Shown: piece after piece, positions 51,518 through 60,615 of the stretch | Numbering within the stretch: position 1 is the stretch's first letter | How the letters are laid out: each line of letters begins with the position of its first letter | NCBI GenBank assembly: GCA_963800395.1 | Contig: CAWDBD010000001.1 | Location: 1 to 64,000, forward strand | Source: DASSBG01 sp963800395 | Lineage (GTDB): Bacteria; Pseudomonadota; Gammaproteobacteria; Xanthomonadales; Rhodanobacteraceae | Direction of reading: 5' to 3' | DNA length: 64,000 nucleotides | Made by a program: the position numbers and the translations under genes | Notes under the pieces: model-generated | Database searches by the model: none | What the model was told of the DNA's origin: nothing | The model's input: the letters and a program-made list of their open reading frames with translations, nothing else

Positions 51518-52258
51518 TCACCAGCCCATGTAGTGCCCGCCATTAATGGCCAGGTTGGCGCCCGTGATCCAGGCGGACTGGTCATTGACGAAAAAGGCCA
51601 CGGCGTGGGCAATTTCATCGGGGCGACCAAGTCGGCCCACTGGAATCTGCGCGACGATCTTTTCGCGCACCTCTTCGGGGACCGCCATCACCATGTCGGT
51701 ACCGACATAGCCGGGTGAGACCGTGTTGACGGTAATGCCAAGGCGGGCATTCTCCTGCGCCAGGGAAATGGTGAAGCCATGCATGCCGGCTTTGGCTGCA
51801 GCGTAATTGGCCTGACCGTATTGTCCCTTCTGGCCATTGATGGAGCTGATCTGGATGATCCGCCCCCACTTGCGCGCACGCATGCCTTCAATGACCGGCC
51901 GGGTGACATTGAAGCAGGCGTTGAGATTGGTCGAGATGACGTCGTTCCAGTCTTCGACCTTCATCTTGTGAAACGTGCCGTCGCGGGTAATGCCGGCATT
52001 GTTGACCAGGATTTCCACCGGTCCGAAATCGGCCTCGATCGTCTTGATCATGCTGGCGCAGGCCTCGGGATCACAGATGTCGCATTGCACGGTACCTGCC
52101 TCGATGCCCTCGGCGCGCATCTTTTCCAGCCATGCGTCGGTTTTTTCCTGGTTGCGGTAGTTGGTCACTACCGTATGACCGAGCGCATGCAACTGCCTGA
52201 CTATGGCTGTGCCAATGCCTCCGGTGCCCCCAGTAACCAATGCAACACGTTTATTCAT
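51518..52258 (-). CDS. phaB: Acetoacetyl-CoA reductase (PhaB type, copy 2)
   Basis: The 246-residue SDR begins MNKRVALVTGGTGGIGTAIV and shows VTNYRNQEK, LVNNAGITRDGTFHKMKVED, IIQISSINGQKGQYGQANYA, AAAKAGMHGFTISLAQENAR and SPGYVGTDMVMAVPEEVREK. It is a textbook PhaB: NNAGITRD, SSINGQKGQ and Tyr/Lys active-site pair. It provides (R)-3-hydroxybutyryl-CoA. It is more canonical than the copy at 49028; phaC is not in the window. Confidence 0.93.
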   Translation of the reverse strand: MNKRVALVTGGTGGIGTAIVRQLHALGHTVVTNYRNQEKTDAWLEKMRAEGIEAGTVQCDICDPEACASMIKTIEADFGPVEILVNNAGITRDGTFHKMKVEDWNDVISTNLNACFNVTRPVIEGMRARKWGRIIQISSINGQKGQYGQANYAAAKAGMHGFTISLAQENARLGITVNTVSPGYVGTDMVMAVPEEVREKIVAQIPVGRLGRPDEIAHAVAFFVNDQSAWITGANLAINGGHYMGW

Positions 52259-52293
52259 GATCGGGTCTCCTGACTCAGCGGCTGGGAATCATA

Positions 52294-53163
52294 CTATGCA
52301 CCACCTGCGACTGTTGCGACAGGGATGGCGGCCAGGTCGAACCCGGCAACGGCAGTCTGCAGGATGGATGTGACCGTTGTGCAACGCGCGGGTGGCGGTG
52401 TCTGGCCAAGGTGGACAAGGGCATTGCGCAGGCTTGTCGCGGGGTCGGACAAATCCAGTTCCGGGCCGTTGCCCGACTTGGACAATTTCTCGCCATCGCT
52501 GCCCATCACCAGGGGCAGGTGACCGTAGGCCGGGCTTGGCAGGCGCAGCAGACGCTGGATCAGTATCTGCCGGGCCGTGGAAGGCAGCAGGTCATGACCA
52601 CGAATCACCTCGGTGATGCCCATGTGTGGCTCATCCATGGCACAGGCCAGGTGATAGCTCCAGCAGCCATCGGCGCGACGCAGGACAAAGTCGCCCACCG
52701 TTTCCCGAACGTCCTCTCTTACTGGCCCGCAGATGACATCGTCGAAGGCGATCTTGCCGGGTTCGACTGCCAGACGCATGGCCGGCGGGCGGCCCGGGTC
52801 GGGACCGCGCAGGCAGCGCCCATCGCGGTGCAATTGACCGGCATCGGCCAGATCCCGGCGACTGCACCAGCATTCGAATACCCGGCCCTGTGCCTGCAGG
52901 GTGGAAAGCGCCCGCTGGTACGCCTGAATACGCGTGGATTGATACAGCGGCGCCTGGTCGGCGACAAGCCCGCACAACTCCAGACCGGCAAGAATGCGTT
53001 CGCTTGCGCCCGGATGCTCGCGTGAAGGATCGATATCATCGATACGCACCAGCCAGCGGCCCGCCTGCTGGCGCGCGCGCAGCCAGCTGCCCAGCGCCGC
53101 CACCAGCGTGCCCAGATGCAGGTTTCCGGTTGGAGAGGGGGCAAAGCGCCCGACATAATTCAT
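52294..53163 (-). CDS. gluQ: Glutamyl-queuosine tRNA(Asp) synthetase
   Basis: The 289-residue protein begins MNYVGRFAPSPTGNLHLGTL with the HIGH-like HLGT and lacks the anticodon-binding domain of GltX. It has CWCSRRDLADAGQ with zinc Cys residues, FVLRRADGCWSYHLACAMDE and LPLVMGSDGEKLSKSGNGPE with the KLSKS loop. It attaches glutamate to queuosine in tRNA-Asp. It is divergent from htpX. Confidence 0.94.
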   Translation of the reverse strand: MNYVGRFAPSPTGNLHLGTLVAALGSWLRARQQAGRWLVRIDDIDPSREHPGASERILAGLELCGLVADQAPLYQSTRIQAYQRALSTLQAQGRVFECWCSRRDLADAGQLHRDGRCLRGPDPGRPPAMRLAVEPGKIAFDDVICGPVREDVRETVGDFVLRRADGCWSYHLACAMDEPHMGITEVIRGHDLLPSTARQILIQRLLRLPSPAYGHLPLVMGSDGEKLSKSGNGPELDLSDPATSLRNALVHLGQTPPPARCTTVTSILQTAVAGFDLAAIPVATVAGGA

Positions 53164-53317
53164 CTGCTGTTACTGGGTCCTGGGCTTGAATAGTCACGCG
53201 CGAATCCCGATTACTGTAACCCTGGAAGCATCGGCGGCGGAAACACAGGCGACTTCGGCTGCGTGTCCTGCCACCACTCACGCTCAACTTTTCAGCCCTT
53301 TCTGCGGAGAAAACGAC

Positions 53318-54214
53318 ATGCTGAGGGTTTTTCTTTTTGTTGCAACCAACATTGCGGTGCTGGCCCTGTTGACCATCATCTGCAAGATCTTCGGCATTGA
53401 TCAGTATGCCGCCGCGCGCGGCTACGGTGGCCTGGTGCCGCTGCTTGTTTTTGCCGCCGTGATCGGCATGGGCGGCTCATTCATCTCGCTGGCCATGTCC
53501 AAGTGGATTGCCAAGCGCATGACCGGAGCCCAGGTGATCGAGAATCCTTCCAGCGAGGCCGAGCGCTGGCTGCTTGCGACGGTCGGCCAGCACGCGCAGC
53601 GTGCCGGTATCGGCATGCCGGAAGTGGCTGTGTATGACGCACCGGAAATGAATGCCTTCGCTACCGGCATGCGCAAGGACAAGGCCATGGTGGCGGTCAG
53701 TACCGGGCTGCTGCACGGCATGGACCGCGAGCAGCTCAAGGCCGTGCTGGGCCACGAAATCGGCCATGTGGCCAATGGTGACATGGTCACCCTGGCGCTG
53801 GTGCAGGGCGTGCTCAACACTTTCGTCATCGTATTGGCCCGGGTGATCGGGGGCATCGTCGACAACTGGTTGTCCGGTGGTCGCGATACGCGTGGTGGCG
53901 GCATCGCCTATTTCGTGATCGTGATCGCGCTGCAGATCGTGCTGGGCATTTTTGCCTCGATGATCGTCATGGCATTCTCGCGCTGGCGCGAGTTTCGCGC
54001 GGATGCTGCCGGAGCGCACCTTGCCGGCCGCAGCAGCATGATCTCCGCACTCGAACGCCTGCGCGCCAACCATGGTGAAAATACCCTGCCAAAACAAATG
54101 GCTGCATTCGGTATTTCAGGGCATATCGCGGGCGGGTTCAAGCGTCTGTTCATGAGCCACCCGCCGCTGGAGGAGCGTATTGCCGCCCTGCAGGCCACTT
54201 CACCGGTGGGCTGA
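53318..54214 (+). CDS. htpX: Membrane protease HtpX
   Basis: The start is taken at 53318 (MLRVFLFVATNIAVLALLTI); the 298-residue protein has two N-terminal and two central hydrophobic helices and the zinc-binding HEIGHVANGD with its distant Glu in REFRADAAGAHLAG. HtpX degrades misfolded membrane proteins at stress. It is followed, after 82 bases, by htpG on the same strand, so the two stress genes are neighbours but may be separately controlled. Confidence 0.94.
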   Translation: MLRVFLFVATNIAVLALLTIICKIFGIDQYAAARGYGGLVPLLVFAAVIGMGGSFISLAMSKWIAKRMTGAQVIENPSSEAERWLLATVGQHAQRAGIGMPEVAVYDAPEMNAFATGMRKDKAMVAVSTGLLHGMDREQLKAVLGHEIGHVANGDMVTLALVQGVLNTFVIVLARVIGGIVDNWLSGGRDTRGGGIAYFVIVIALQIVLGIFASMIVMAFSRWREFRADAAGAHLAGRSSMISALERLRANHGENTLPKQMAAFGISGHIAGGFKRLFMSHPPLEERIAALQATSPVG

Positions 54215-54296
54215 TCCGCGACCGCTCATCTGATCGCCGGCAGGGCCCGCTGCTGCACTCCGTATTTCACACTGATTTTCAAAGAGAGTTACCCGC

Positions 54297-56168
54297 ATGA
54301 ACGCGACTACCGAAACCGAAACCCGAAAATTCGAGGCCGAAACCGCCCAGGTGTTGCACCTGGTCACGCACTCGCTGTACTCGCACAAGGAAGTATTCCT
54401 GCGTGAGCTGATTTCCAACGCATCCGATGCCTGCGACAAGCTGCGCTTCGAGGCCATCGCCAATCCCGGTCTGCTGGCTGGCGACGCCGAGCTTCATATC
54501 GATGTGAGCTGGGACCCGGACGCACGCACTGTCACCATCCGCGACAACGGCATCGGCATGAGTCGGGATGAGCTGGTGGAGAACATCGGCACCATCGCCC
54601 GCTCGGGTACGCGACGCTTCCTGGAGGCCATGAGCGGCGACCAGAAACAGGACGCGCGCCTGATCGGCCAGTTTGGCGTCGGCTTCTACTCGGCTTTCGT
54701 GGTGGCCGACAAGGTCACCCTGCGCACCCGCCGCGCCGGTGACGATTCAGGTCGTGGTGTGCAGTGGTTCAGCGAGGGGCAGGGCGATTACACCCTCGAA
54801 GACATTGACATGTCCGAACGCGGCACCTGCGTGATTCTGCATCTGAAAAAGGACGAGGACGAGTTCCTCAAGGCCTGGAGTCTGCGTTCGCTGGTCAACC
54901 GCTATTCCGATCACGTGGCCTTCCCGATCCGCATGCCCAGGGACGAGGACGGCAAGCCGGGCGAGGAATGGGAGACCATCAATGCCGCCTCGGCCTTGTG
55001 GACCCGCGCCAAGGGCGAGGCCAGCGACGAGGAATACGAGAATTTCTACAAGTCGCTGGGGCATGATTTCAATGCGCCGCTGGCCTGGTCGCACAATCAT
55101 GTTGAAGGCAGCCAGCGCTTCACCACCCTGCTCTACATCCCGGCGCAGCCACCGTTCGACCTGATGATGGGCGCGCGCGATGAGCGCAAGGGCCTGAAGC
55201 TGTACATCAAGCGAGTATTCGTGATGGATGCCGCCGAGGAACTGCTGCCCAACTACCTGCGCTTCGTGCGCGGCGTGGTCGATGCCGATGATCTGCCGCT
55301 CAATGTCAGTCGCGAGATGCTGCAGCACAATCGCAAGCTGGAGCGCATCCGTGCATCCTGCGTCAAGCGCGTGCTGGACATGATCGAGAAGTTGGCCAGC
55401 AAGGAGCCGGAGAAGTTCGCCACGTTCTGGAAGGCGTTTGGCAACACGCTCAAGGAAGGCATCGCCGAAGATGCCGGCAATCGCGAGCGCATTGCCAAAC
55501 TGTTGCGCTTTGCCTCGACCAAGGGCGAGGGCAGTGCGCGCACGGTATCGCTGGACGACTACATCGGACGGATGCAGCCGGGCCAGGACAAGATCTGGTA
55601 CATCAGTGCAGACAGCCACGCCGCTGCGGCCGGCAGTCCGCAACTGGAAGCGTTCAAGGCGCGTGACATCGAGGTCTTGCTGATGTCCGACCGAGTGGAC
55701 GAGTGGATGCTCAGCTCCCTGCGCGAGTTCGAGGGCAAGCCGCTGGAAAGCGTGGCGCGCGGTGATCTGCCGCTGGATGAGGCGCAGAAGCAGAAGCAGG
55801 AAGAGGCGGCGAAAGAGGCCGAGCCTCTGGTTGAACGGCTGAAGACGCTGCTCGGCGACAAGGTCGAAGCGGTACGTGTCTCGGCGCGCCTGACCGACTC
55901 GCCATCGTGCATCGTTCTGGGCGAGCAGGACATGGCGCCGCATCTGGCCCGTCTGCTGCGCGAGGCCGGTCAGGACATTCCCGACTCGAAACCCACTCTG
56001 GAGATCAACCCGGAGCATGCCTTGCTCAAGCGCCTGGCCGATGAAGGCAACGATGAGCGCGCCACGGATCTGGCGACTCTGCTGCTGGAACAGGCCGAAG
56101 TCGCCGCCGGTGCCGAGCTCGATGACCCGGCCGCCTTCGTCAAGCGCATGAACCGCCTGCTGGTATAG
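54297..56168 (+). CDS. htpG: Chaperone HtpG (Hsp90)
   Basis: The 623-residue protein shows the GHKL ATPase: SLYSHKEVFLRELISNASDA, TVTIRDNGIGMSRDELVENI, GTIARSGTRRFLEAM and LIGQFGVGFYSAFVVADKVT; then the middle domain (YIKRVFVMDAAEELLPNYLR, FVRGVVDADDLPLNVSREML) and the C-terminal dimerisation part. Length and motifs are standard. It assists folding of client proteins during heat and redox stress. Confidence 0.97.
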   Translation: MNATTETETRKFEAETAQVLHLVTHSLYSHKEVFLRELISNASDACDKLRFEAIANPGLLAGDAELHIDVSWDPDARTVTIRDNGIGMSRDELVENIGTIARSGTRRFLEAMSGDQKQDARLIGQFGVGFYSAFVVADKVTLRTRRAGDDSGRGVQWFSEGQGDYTLEDIDMSERGTCVILHLKKDEDEFLKAWSLRSLVNRYSDHVAFPIRMPRDEDGKPGEEWETINAASALWTRAKGEASDEEYENFYKSLGHDFNAPLAWSHNHVEGSQRFTTLLYIPAQPPFDLMMGARDERKGLKLYIKRVFVMDAAEELLPNYLRFVRGVVDADDLPLNVSREMLQHNRKLERIRASCVKRVLDMIEKLASKEPEKFATFWKAFGNTLKEGIAEDAGNRERIAKLLRFASTKGEGSARTVSLDDYIGRMQPGQDKIWYISADSHAAAAGSPQLEAFKARDIEVLLMSDRVDEWMLSSLREFEGKPLESVARGDLPLDEAQKQKQEEAAKEAEPLVERLKTLLGDKVEAVRVSARLTDSPSCIVLGEQDMAPHLARLLREAGQDIPDSKPTLEINPEHALLKRLADEGNDERATDLATLLLEQAEVAAGAELDDPAAFVKRMNRLLV

Positions 56169-56262
56169 CCCGGTGTCCTGAAAGCAGCTTGCCCCGGGGT
56201 ACGTGGGATCTTTCCCCCGGGGCGTTGTATGCTGCATCCAGGCAGGCCGCGCGAGAAACACC

Positions 56263-56919
56263 ATGCAAGTGACCGATAGCATGCACGGCAGGGCCTACAC
56301 CCTTGCCGAAGACGTGGCCAACGGTGTCCTGCAAGGTATCGGCATTCTCCTCAGCATTGCCGGTTTGACCATCCTTGTGGCTTTCGCCGCCTTGCGTGGC
56401 GGCGCGCTTGTGATCACTGCCAGCGCCGTGTTCGGTGCGGCGCTGATCGTGCTGTATACGGTGTCCACCGTTTACCATGCGATACCCAGCAGGGTGGCTC
56501 CCGCGTTTCTGGCGCGGCTGGACCACATCGCCATTTTCGTCTTGATTGCAGGCACCTACACGCCGTTCGCGCTGCTGGCTCTGCGTGGTGCTGTGGGCTG
56601 GTGGCTGTTTGCAGCCATCTGGACGCTGGCGGCTGCAGGGAGCGTGCTCGAGTTCACCCACCTGCAGCATCGCCGTGCGCTGGCAGTCACGCTGTATCTG
56701 ATCATGGGCTGGCTGGGCATGATCACCTTTGCGCCGCTGTCGGCCGCGCTGGGTAGCGGCGGAACCACCTTGCTGCTGGCAGGCGGCGCGGCCTACACCC
56801 TGGGCGTGCCGTTTTATCTGTGGCGGCAGCTGCCATTTCATTGCGTGCTCTGGCATGCCTTCGTGCTGGCCGGCAGTGTCTTGCACTTTTTTGCCATATT
56901 GCTGTACGTGGTGGATTGA
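56263..56919 (+). CDS. Hemolysin III/PAQR-family membrane protein
   Basis: The start at 56263 (MQVTDSMHGRAYTLAEDVAN) gives 218 residues with seven hydrophobic segments. The family signature is GVLQGIGILLSIAGLTILVA, VLYTVSTVYHAIP with Ser and His, LDHIAIFVLIAGTYTPFALL with Asp and His, and CVLWHAFVLAGSVLHFFAIL with two more His. Similar proteins are related to adiponectin receptors and have a metal-binding active site; function in bacteria is not clear. Confidence 0.9.
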   Translation: MQVTDSMHGRAYTLAEDVANGVLQGIGILLSIAGLTILVAFAALRGGALVITASAVFGAALIVLYTVSTVYHAIPSRVAPAFLARLDHIAIFVLIAGTYTPFALLALRGAVGWWLFAAIWTLAAAGSVLEFTHLQHRRALAVTLYLIMGWLGMITFAPLSAALGSGGTTLLLAGGAAYTLGVPFYLWRQLPFHCVLWHAFVLAGSVLHFFAILLYVVD

Positions 56920-56940
56920 GCCCGGTCAGGGGTGCCCTGA

Positions 56941-57843
56941 GTGCGGCGATGGAACATTTGCCGCTGGCGCGAGTCCAAGTTGTTGAATGAGCCACGGGAA
57001 CAGCCATTGAAGACCTTGAATCGACAGCGCGGCGCAGCCGGTGCCTGGATGCTGGCCATTATCGTGGTACTGGTTCTGGCGTTTGTGGCATGGCGCTGGC
57101 TGATGTTTTCGCCATCATCGGATTCGCCCGAAGCGCTGCCCCTGCCTGCGGCGACGCTGCCTGCAACGCCTTCGACCGCAGAGAAGTATCCGGTCAGTGC
57201 GATTGCCCACAGCACGCCCGCACCCGCCGCCAGTGTCGTGCCTGATGCGGATGAAGTCGGTGCCAGACAGTCGCTGCTGGCCTTGCCGGGTGCCCAGGGC
57301 CTGGCATCCTTGCTGGACCGGCCGGAAATGATCCAGCGTATCGTGGCGACGATCGATGCATTGCCAGGCAAGCGCTTGTCAGCCAAGGTGCTGCCGGTGA
57401 AGCCTCCCGACGGTTCGTTCCAGGTCACCCGCGAGGGCGACACTACCGTGATTGCTCCCGGCAATGCAGACCGATATGCGCCCTATCTCGCGATTGCAGA
57501 GCGGCTTGACAAGGACGCGTTGCTGGACTGGTATGTGCAGCACTACGACGAATTCGACCAGGCGTATCGTCAGCTCGGCTATCCCGCGGGTCATTTCAAC
57601 GACCGCCTGGTCGCGGTAATCGACAACCTGCTGCAGGCGCCGGAACCGGCGACGTCACCCGGGTTGGTGGCGCGCAAGGGGGGCTGGGCCTACGCCAATC
57701 CGAAACTTGAATCGCTTTCGGTCGGGCAGAAGATGATGTTGCGCCTGCCCCCTGCCGAGCGGGCGAAGCTTCGCGCACGCCTGCACCAGTGGCGTCGCGC
57801 CTTGACTGGCGCGACATTGCCTGAAGCTGAAGCTGGCGACTGA
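56941..57843 (+). CDS. DUF3014 domain protein
   Basis: A membrane helix (AAGAWMLAIIVVLVLAFVAW) is followed by a Pro/Ala-rich linker and a globular part with LASLLDRPEMIQRIVATIDA, LPVKPPDGSFQVTREGDTTV IAPGNADRYAPYLAIAERL, DALLDWYVQHYDEFDQAYRQ LGYPAGHFNDRLVAVIDNL, the DUF3014 pattern. The true start is uncertain: the GTG at 56941 gives 300 residues, but starts nearer the helix (around 56980-57010) are possible. It is an envelope protein of unknown function. Confidence 0.8.
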   Translation: MRRWNICRWRESKLLNEPREQPLKTLNRQRGAAGAWMLAIIVVLVLAFVAWRWLMFSPSSDSPEALPLPAATLPATPSTAEKYPVSAIAHSTPAPAASVVPDADEVGARQSLLALPGAQGLASLLDRPEMIQRIVATIDALPGKRLSAKVLPVKPPDGSFQVTREGDTTVIAPGNADRYAPYLAIAERLDKDALLDWYVQHYDEFDQAYRQLGYPAGHFNDRLVAVIDNLLQAPEPATSPGLVARKGGWAYANPKLESLSVGQKMMLRLPPAERAKLRARLHQWRRALTGATLPEAEAGD

Positions 57844-57909
57844 CGGCCCACGTACGCGCAGGGCGCAACAGCGAACGGGCCGCCGGCCGCGGTGCGGCTT
57901 GTGGCAGGC

Positions 57910-58446
57910 TCAGCCCTTGAAGCCGTCCTGTTCCAGCCAGGCCTGTTCTTCGGCGGTCGAATCGCGACCGAGAATGGCGTTGCGGTGAGGGAAGCGGCCG
58001 AATTGCTCGATGATGCGGCGGTGATGTACGGCCCACTTGTCGGCATCCTCGCCGGGTAGCCCCTGGTACAGTTCCACGGCACGATTCTGGTCGTCCATGC
58101 TTTCCGAGTGCATGAACGGCGTGTAGAAGAACTGTCGCAAGGACGGGTCCACCTGCTGGTCGAAGCCTTCGCCGATGGCCAGTTCTGCCAGCTTGCGCGC
58201 ATGCGCATCGCCGGCATACGCCTCGGGAGTGCCGCGATGGATGTTGCGCGGCATCTGGTCCAGCAGGATCATCAGTGCCAGGGCCCCGTCGGCGGATTGC
58301 ATCCATTGGTCCAGTTCACCGCGTGCAGCCTTGTCACAGGTGTCTTCGAAACCGATTTCGCACATGTCGTCAAACGCCTCGTTCTTGCCGAACCAGCGTT
58401 TGGGCCCCGCGTCGCGCCAAAATAGAATGACTTCTGCTGCCTGCAT
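57910..58446 (-). CDS. DUF924 family protein
   Basis: The 178-residue helical protein has ILFWRDAGPKRWFGKNEAFD, then ALALMILLDQMPRNIHRGTP, the very conserved ILLDQ(F/M)PRN block, FFYTPFMHSESMDDQNRAVE and FGRFPHRNAILGRDSTAEEQ. This is the DUF924 family, distantly related to tetratricopeptide-type folds and of unknown function. It is monocistronic and divergent from the DUF454 gene. Confidence 0.92.
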   Translation of the reverse strand: MQAAEVILFWRDAGPKRWFGKNEAFDDMCEIGFEDTCDKAARGELDQWMQSADGALALMILLDQMPRNIHRGTPEAYAGDAHARKLAELAIGEGFDQQVDPSLRQFFYTPFMHSESMDDQNRAVELYQGLPGEDADKWAVHHRRIIEQFGRFPHRNAILGRDSTAEEQAWLEQDGFKG

Positions 58447-58563
58447 GGGTGTGTCTCACTGTGTTTGTCAAACGACTGATGGTAGCGCGAGAGAAGCGTC
58501 GGATGGAATTATCCATTCATGCGGCGTTGTCTTCCCCCGGCGTGCACGCCGTATCATGCGCTC

Positions 58564-58962
58564 ATGAGTGAGCCCGTTCGTTTTCGCTGGGCCTGGTTGT
58601 GCCTGGCCTATCTCAGTCTTGCGCTTGGCATAATTGGCATCTTTTTGCCGGTCATGCCGACTTCGCCGTTCGTGATCGTGGCAGCCCTGGCGGCTGCCCG
58701 CGGCTCGAAGCGGATGCAGTTTCGCCTGTTGAGAGACAAGCGGTTCGGTCACATGATACGCGACTGGTACCGGTACGGGGCGGTCAAGCGCTCGGCGAAG
58801 TGGTTGACGACGATCGCCATGTCGGTCAGTGCTGCCGGCATGCTTTGGTTCTCGCCTGATCCGGTCCTGCCGCTGATAGTGATCGGCATCATGCTCGTGG
58901 TGGATGTCTGGCTGTGGCTGCGGCCGGAGCCGCCGCAGAGGCAGGGCAAGTCCCGAAGTTGA
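58564..58962 (+). CDS. DUF454/YbaN-family inner membrane protein
   Basis: The start at 58564 (MSEPVRFRWAWLCLAYLSLA) gives 132 residues. It contains LGIIGIFLPVMPTSPFVIVA, the LPxxPTxPF motif of YbaN proteins, AAARGSKRMQFRLLRDKRFG, then KWLTTIAMSVSAAGMLWFS and a third helix with a basic tail. These small proteins have three spans and no known role. Confidence 0.88.
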   Translation: MSEPVRFRWAWLCLAYLSLALGIIGIFLPVMPTSPFVIVAALAAARGSKRMQFRLLRDKRFGHMIRDWYRYGAVKRSAKWLTTIAMSVSAAGMLWFSPDPVLPLIVIGIMLVVDVWLWLRPEPPQRQGKSRS

Positions 58963-59072
58963 TCCCGTGCGCTCGGGTACACATCACGGTATCGCTCTGT
59001 TAACCTGTGCGGTTCCCTTTGGGCGAGACATGCTTTCACGCCCTCCCATTCGCAATCGAGAAGAGGTTCCCC

Positions 59073-59552
59073 ATGGAGATTGCCGACCGCTGCGTCGCTT
59101 CATTCAACTACAAACTGACCGACAATGACGGTCAGCTCATCGACACGTCCGAGGGCCGCGCGCCCTTGGCCTATCTGCATGGCGCAGGCAATATCGTGCC
59201 GGGCCTGGAAAAAGAGCTTGCCGGCAAGACTGCTGGTGACAGCTTCAAGGCCGAAGTGCCGCCCGAACTGGGCTATGGTCAGCACAACGAAGCCATGGTG
59301 CAGGAACTGCCGAGCACGGCATTCCAGGGCGTTGATGAAGTCAAGCCGGGCATGCAGTTTCAGGCTCAGGGCCCGCAGGGTCCGCTGAACGTCATGGTCA
59401 CCAAGGTGGCCGACGACACCGTGACCGTCGACGGCAATCACCCCCTTGCCGGCAAAACCCTGCACTTTGACGTGGAAGTCACCGAAGTGCGCGAGGCCAC
59501 CAGCGAAGAGCTGGAGCAGGGCCATGTGGCCATGCCTGCTGCCAACGGCTGA
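59073..59552 (+). CDS. slyD: FKBP-type peptidyl-prolyl isomerase SlyD
   Basis: The ATG at 59073 follows AAGAGG. The 159-residue protein has SFNYKLTDNDGQLIDTSEGR, APLAYLHGAGNIVPGLEKEL, AGKTAGDSFKAEVPPELGYG, the IF-domain with MQFQAQGPQGPLNVMVTKVA and TVDGNHPLAGKTLHFDVEVT EVREAT. The His-rich metal-binding tail of Escherichia coli SlyD is absent (it ends GHVAMPAANG), as in many related species. It acts as a folding helper in the cytosol. Confidence 0.92.
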   Translation: MEIADRCVASFNYKLTDNDGQLIDTSEGRAPLAYLHGAGNIVPGLEKELAGKTAGDSFKAEVPPELGYGQHNEAMVQELPSTAFQGVDEVKPGMQFQAQGPQGPLNVMVTKVADDTVTVDGNHPLAGKTLHFDVEVTEVREATSEELEQGHVAMPAANG

Positions 59553-59560
59553 TGCCCTCC

Positions 59561-59592
59561 CGCTTGTCACCGGAATCACTCGGTGACAAGCG
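59561..59592. terminator. Symmetrical hairpin between slyD and zur
   Basis: A perfect 12-bp stem, CGCTTGTCACCG (59561-59572) with CGGTGACAAGCG (59581-59592), and an 8-base loop lies eight bases after the slyD stop. It has no T-run on either side. It may terminate weakly or protect the 3' end. Confidence 0.45.
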
Positions 59593-59761
59593 GGCCAGCA
59601 GGCGCGCTCATGTGCTGAAGACCTGAACGCGCCTGCACATGGAGTTCACGCGCGCCGCGCGTGTCGGTATTGTCCGGTTCAGCCCACGCAGGGCTGGCGC
59701 GCCTGATCACGGGTGCCGTGGGCATGCCCGGGCAACGGCCGGCTGCTGCCCGGCGAAGGTC

Positions 59762-60229
59762 TCAGGACTTTTGGCACCGCTGGCAGAGGCCATGCACTTC
59801 AAGCGTCTGTGCCTGCGGGCGAAAGCCCAGCGAGCGAGCCTGCCTTGCGATCAGCTCGGCCACGTGCTCGTCGCACACCTCGATGGCATCCTTGCAGCGG
59901 TCACAGATCAGGAACGGTACCTGGTGTTCTTCACCGGGATGGAAGCAGGAGACGAACGCGTTGATCGACTCCAGCTTGTGGATGAATCCCTGTTCCAGCA
60001 GAAAATCCAGTGAGCGATATACGGTCGGCGGGGCCGGGTTGGCGTGCCGTTCGTGAAGCTGGTCCAGCAGGTCGTAGGCCTTGACCGGCTTGCCGGCCCG
60101 TGCAACCAGTTCCAGCACGTCGCGGCGCAGTGGGGTCAGGCGCAACTCGCGGTCACGACAGGCCTGTTCGACTTCCGCGACAAAGGCATCGGCATCGTGG
60201 ACGTGGTGGTGCAGGGAAGCGGTACTCAT
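59762..60229 (-). CDS. zur: Fur-family zinc-responsive regulator Zur
   Basis: The start at 60229 (MSTASLHHHVHDADAFVAEV) gives 155 residues. It has a winged helix with LRLTPLRRDVLELVARAGKP, AYDLLDQLHERHANPAPPTV YRSLDFLLEQGFIHKLESI, then a sensor part with FHPGEEHQVPFLICDRCKDA and HGLCQRC at the end supplying the CxxC structural zinc pairs. PPTVYRSLDFL and the two CxxC pairs favour Zur over Fur. It represses zinc uptake genes; none is visible nearby. Confidence 0.85.
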   Translation of the reverse strand: MSTASLHHHVHDADAFVAEVEQACRDRELRLTPLRRDVLELVARAGKPVKAYDLLDQLHERHANPAPPTVYRSLDFLLEQGFIHKLESINAFVSCFHPGEEHQVPFLICDRCKDAIEVCDEHVAELIARQARSLGFRPQAQTLEVHGLCQRCQKS

Positions 60230-60279
60230 GCCTGCGAGTATATCGTGACCGGGGCCAGTCGCGTCGCAGGCCGTGATAT

Positions 60280-60609
60280 CTATGGTGGCATGGCGCAGCC
60301 GCATTTTCGGCAGCGCCGGTCTTTTCCGGCTACTTCGCTCTGGCAGCGGGGACATGTGCGCGGCGGTGGTACCGCGTACCAGCTGATGAACCAGCCGACG
60401 GGTCCGAGCACCAGTGCCCAGAAGACGGCCTTGCCATAGCCACTGCCGCGGTACCAGGCGATGACAAGACCGCCGGCCACGCTGAGTACGGTGAACCAGA
60501 ACAGCGGCCACCAGGGCACCAGGCTCATGAGATTGGCGAAGATCTGCCAGAAGGCACCCGGGGCAGTGGGATCAACCCCCTGCAGGGCGCGATTCAGCAG
60601 TTCCTGCAT
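60280..60609 (-). CDS. Zinc-ribbon membrane protein
   Basis: The product of 109 residues has two or three hydrophobic helices (LMSLVPWWPLFWFTVLSVAG, YGKAVFWALVLGPVGWFISW) and a C-terminal zinc ribbon CPRCQSEVAGKDRRCRKCGC with four cysteines in two CxxC pairs. The layout (membrane helices then zinc ribbon) is frequent in small uncharacterised proteins. It lies six bases from the gltX stop on the same strand and probably follows it in the transcript. Confidence 0.75.
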   Translation of the reverse strand: MQELLNRALQGVDPTAPGAFWQIFANLMSLVPWWPLFWFTVLSVAGGLVIAWYRGSGYGKAVFWALVLGPVGWFISWYAVPPPRTCPRCQSEVAGKDRRCRKCGCAMPP

Positions 60610-60615
60610 GGGTGG

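Noticed and set aside
54747..56282. A 511-codon open frame opposite htpG
   Set aside because: Same reason: an antisense frame in a GC-rich conserved gene without its own motifs or ribosome-binding site.
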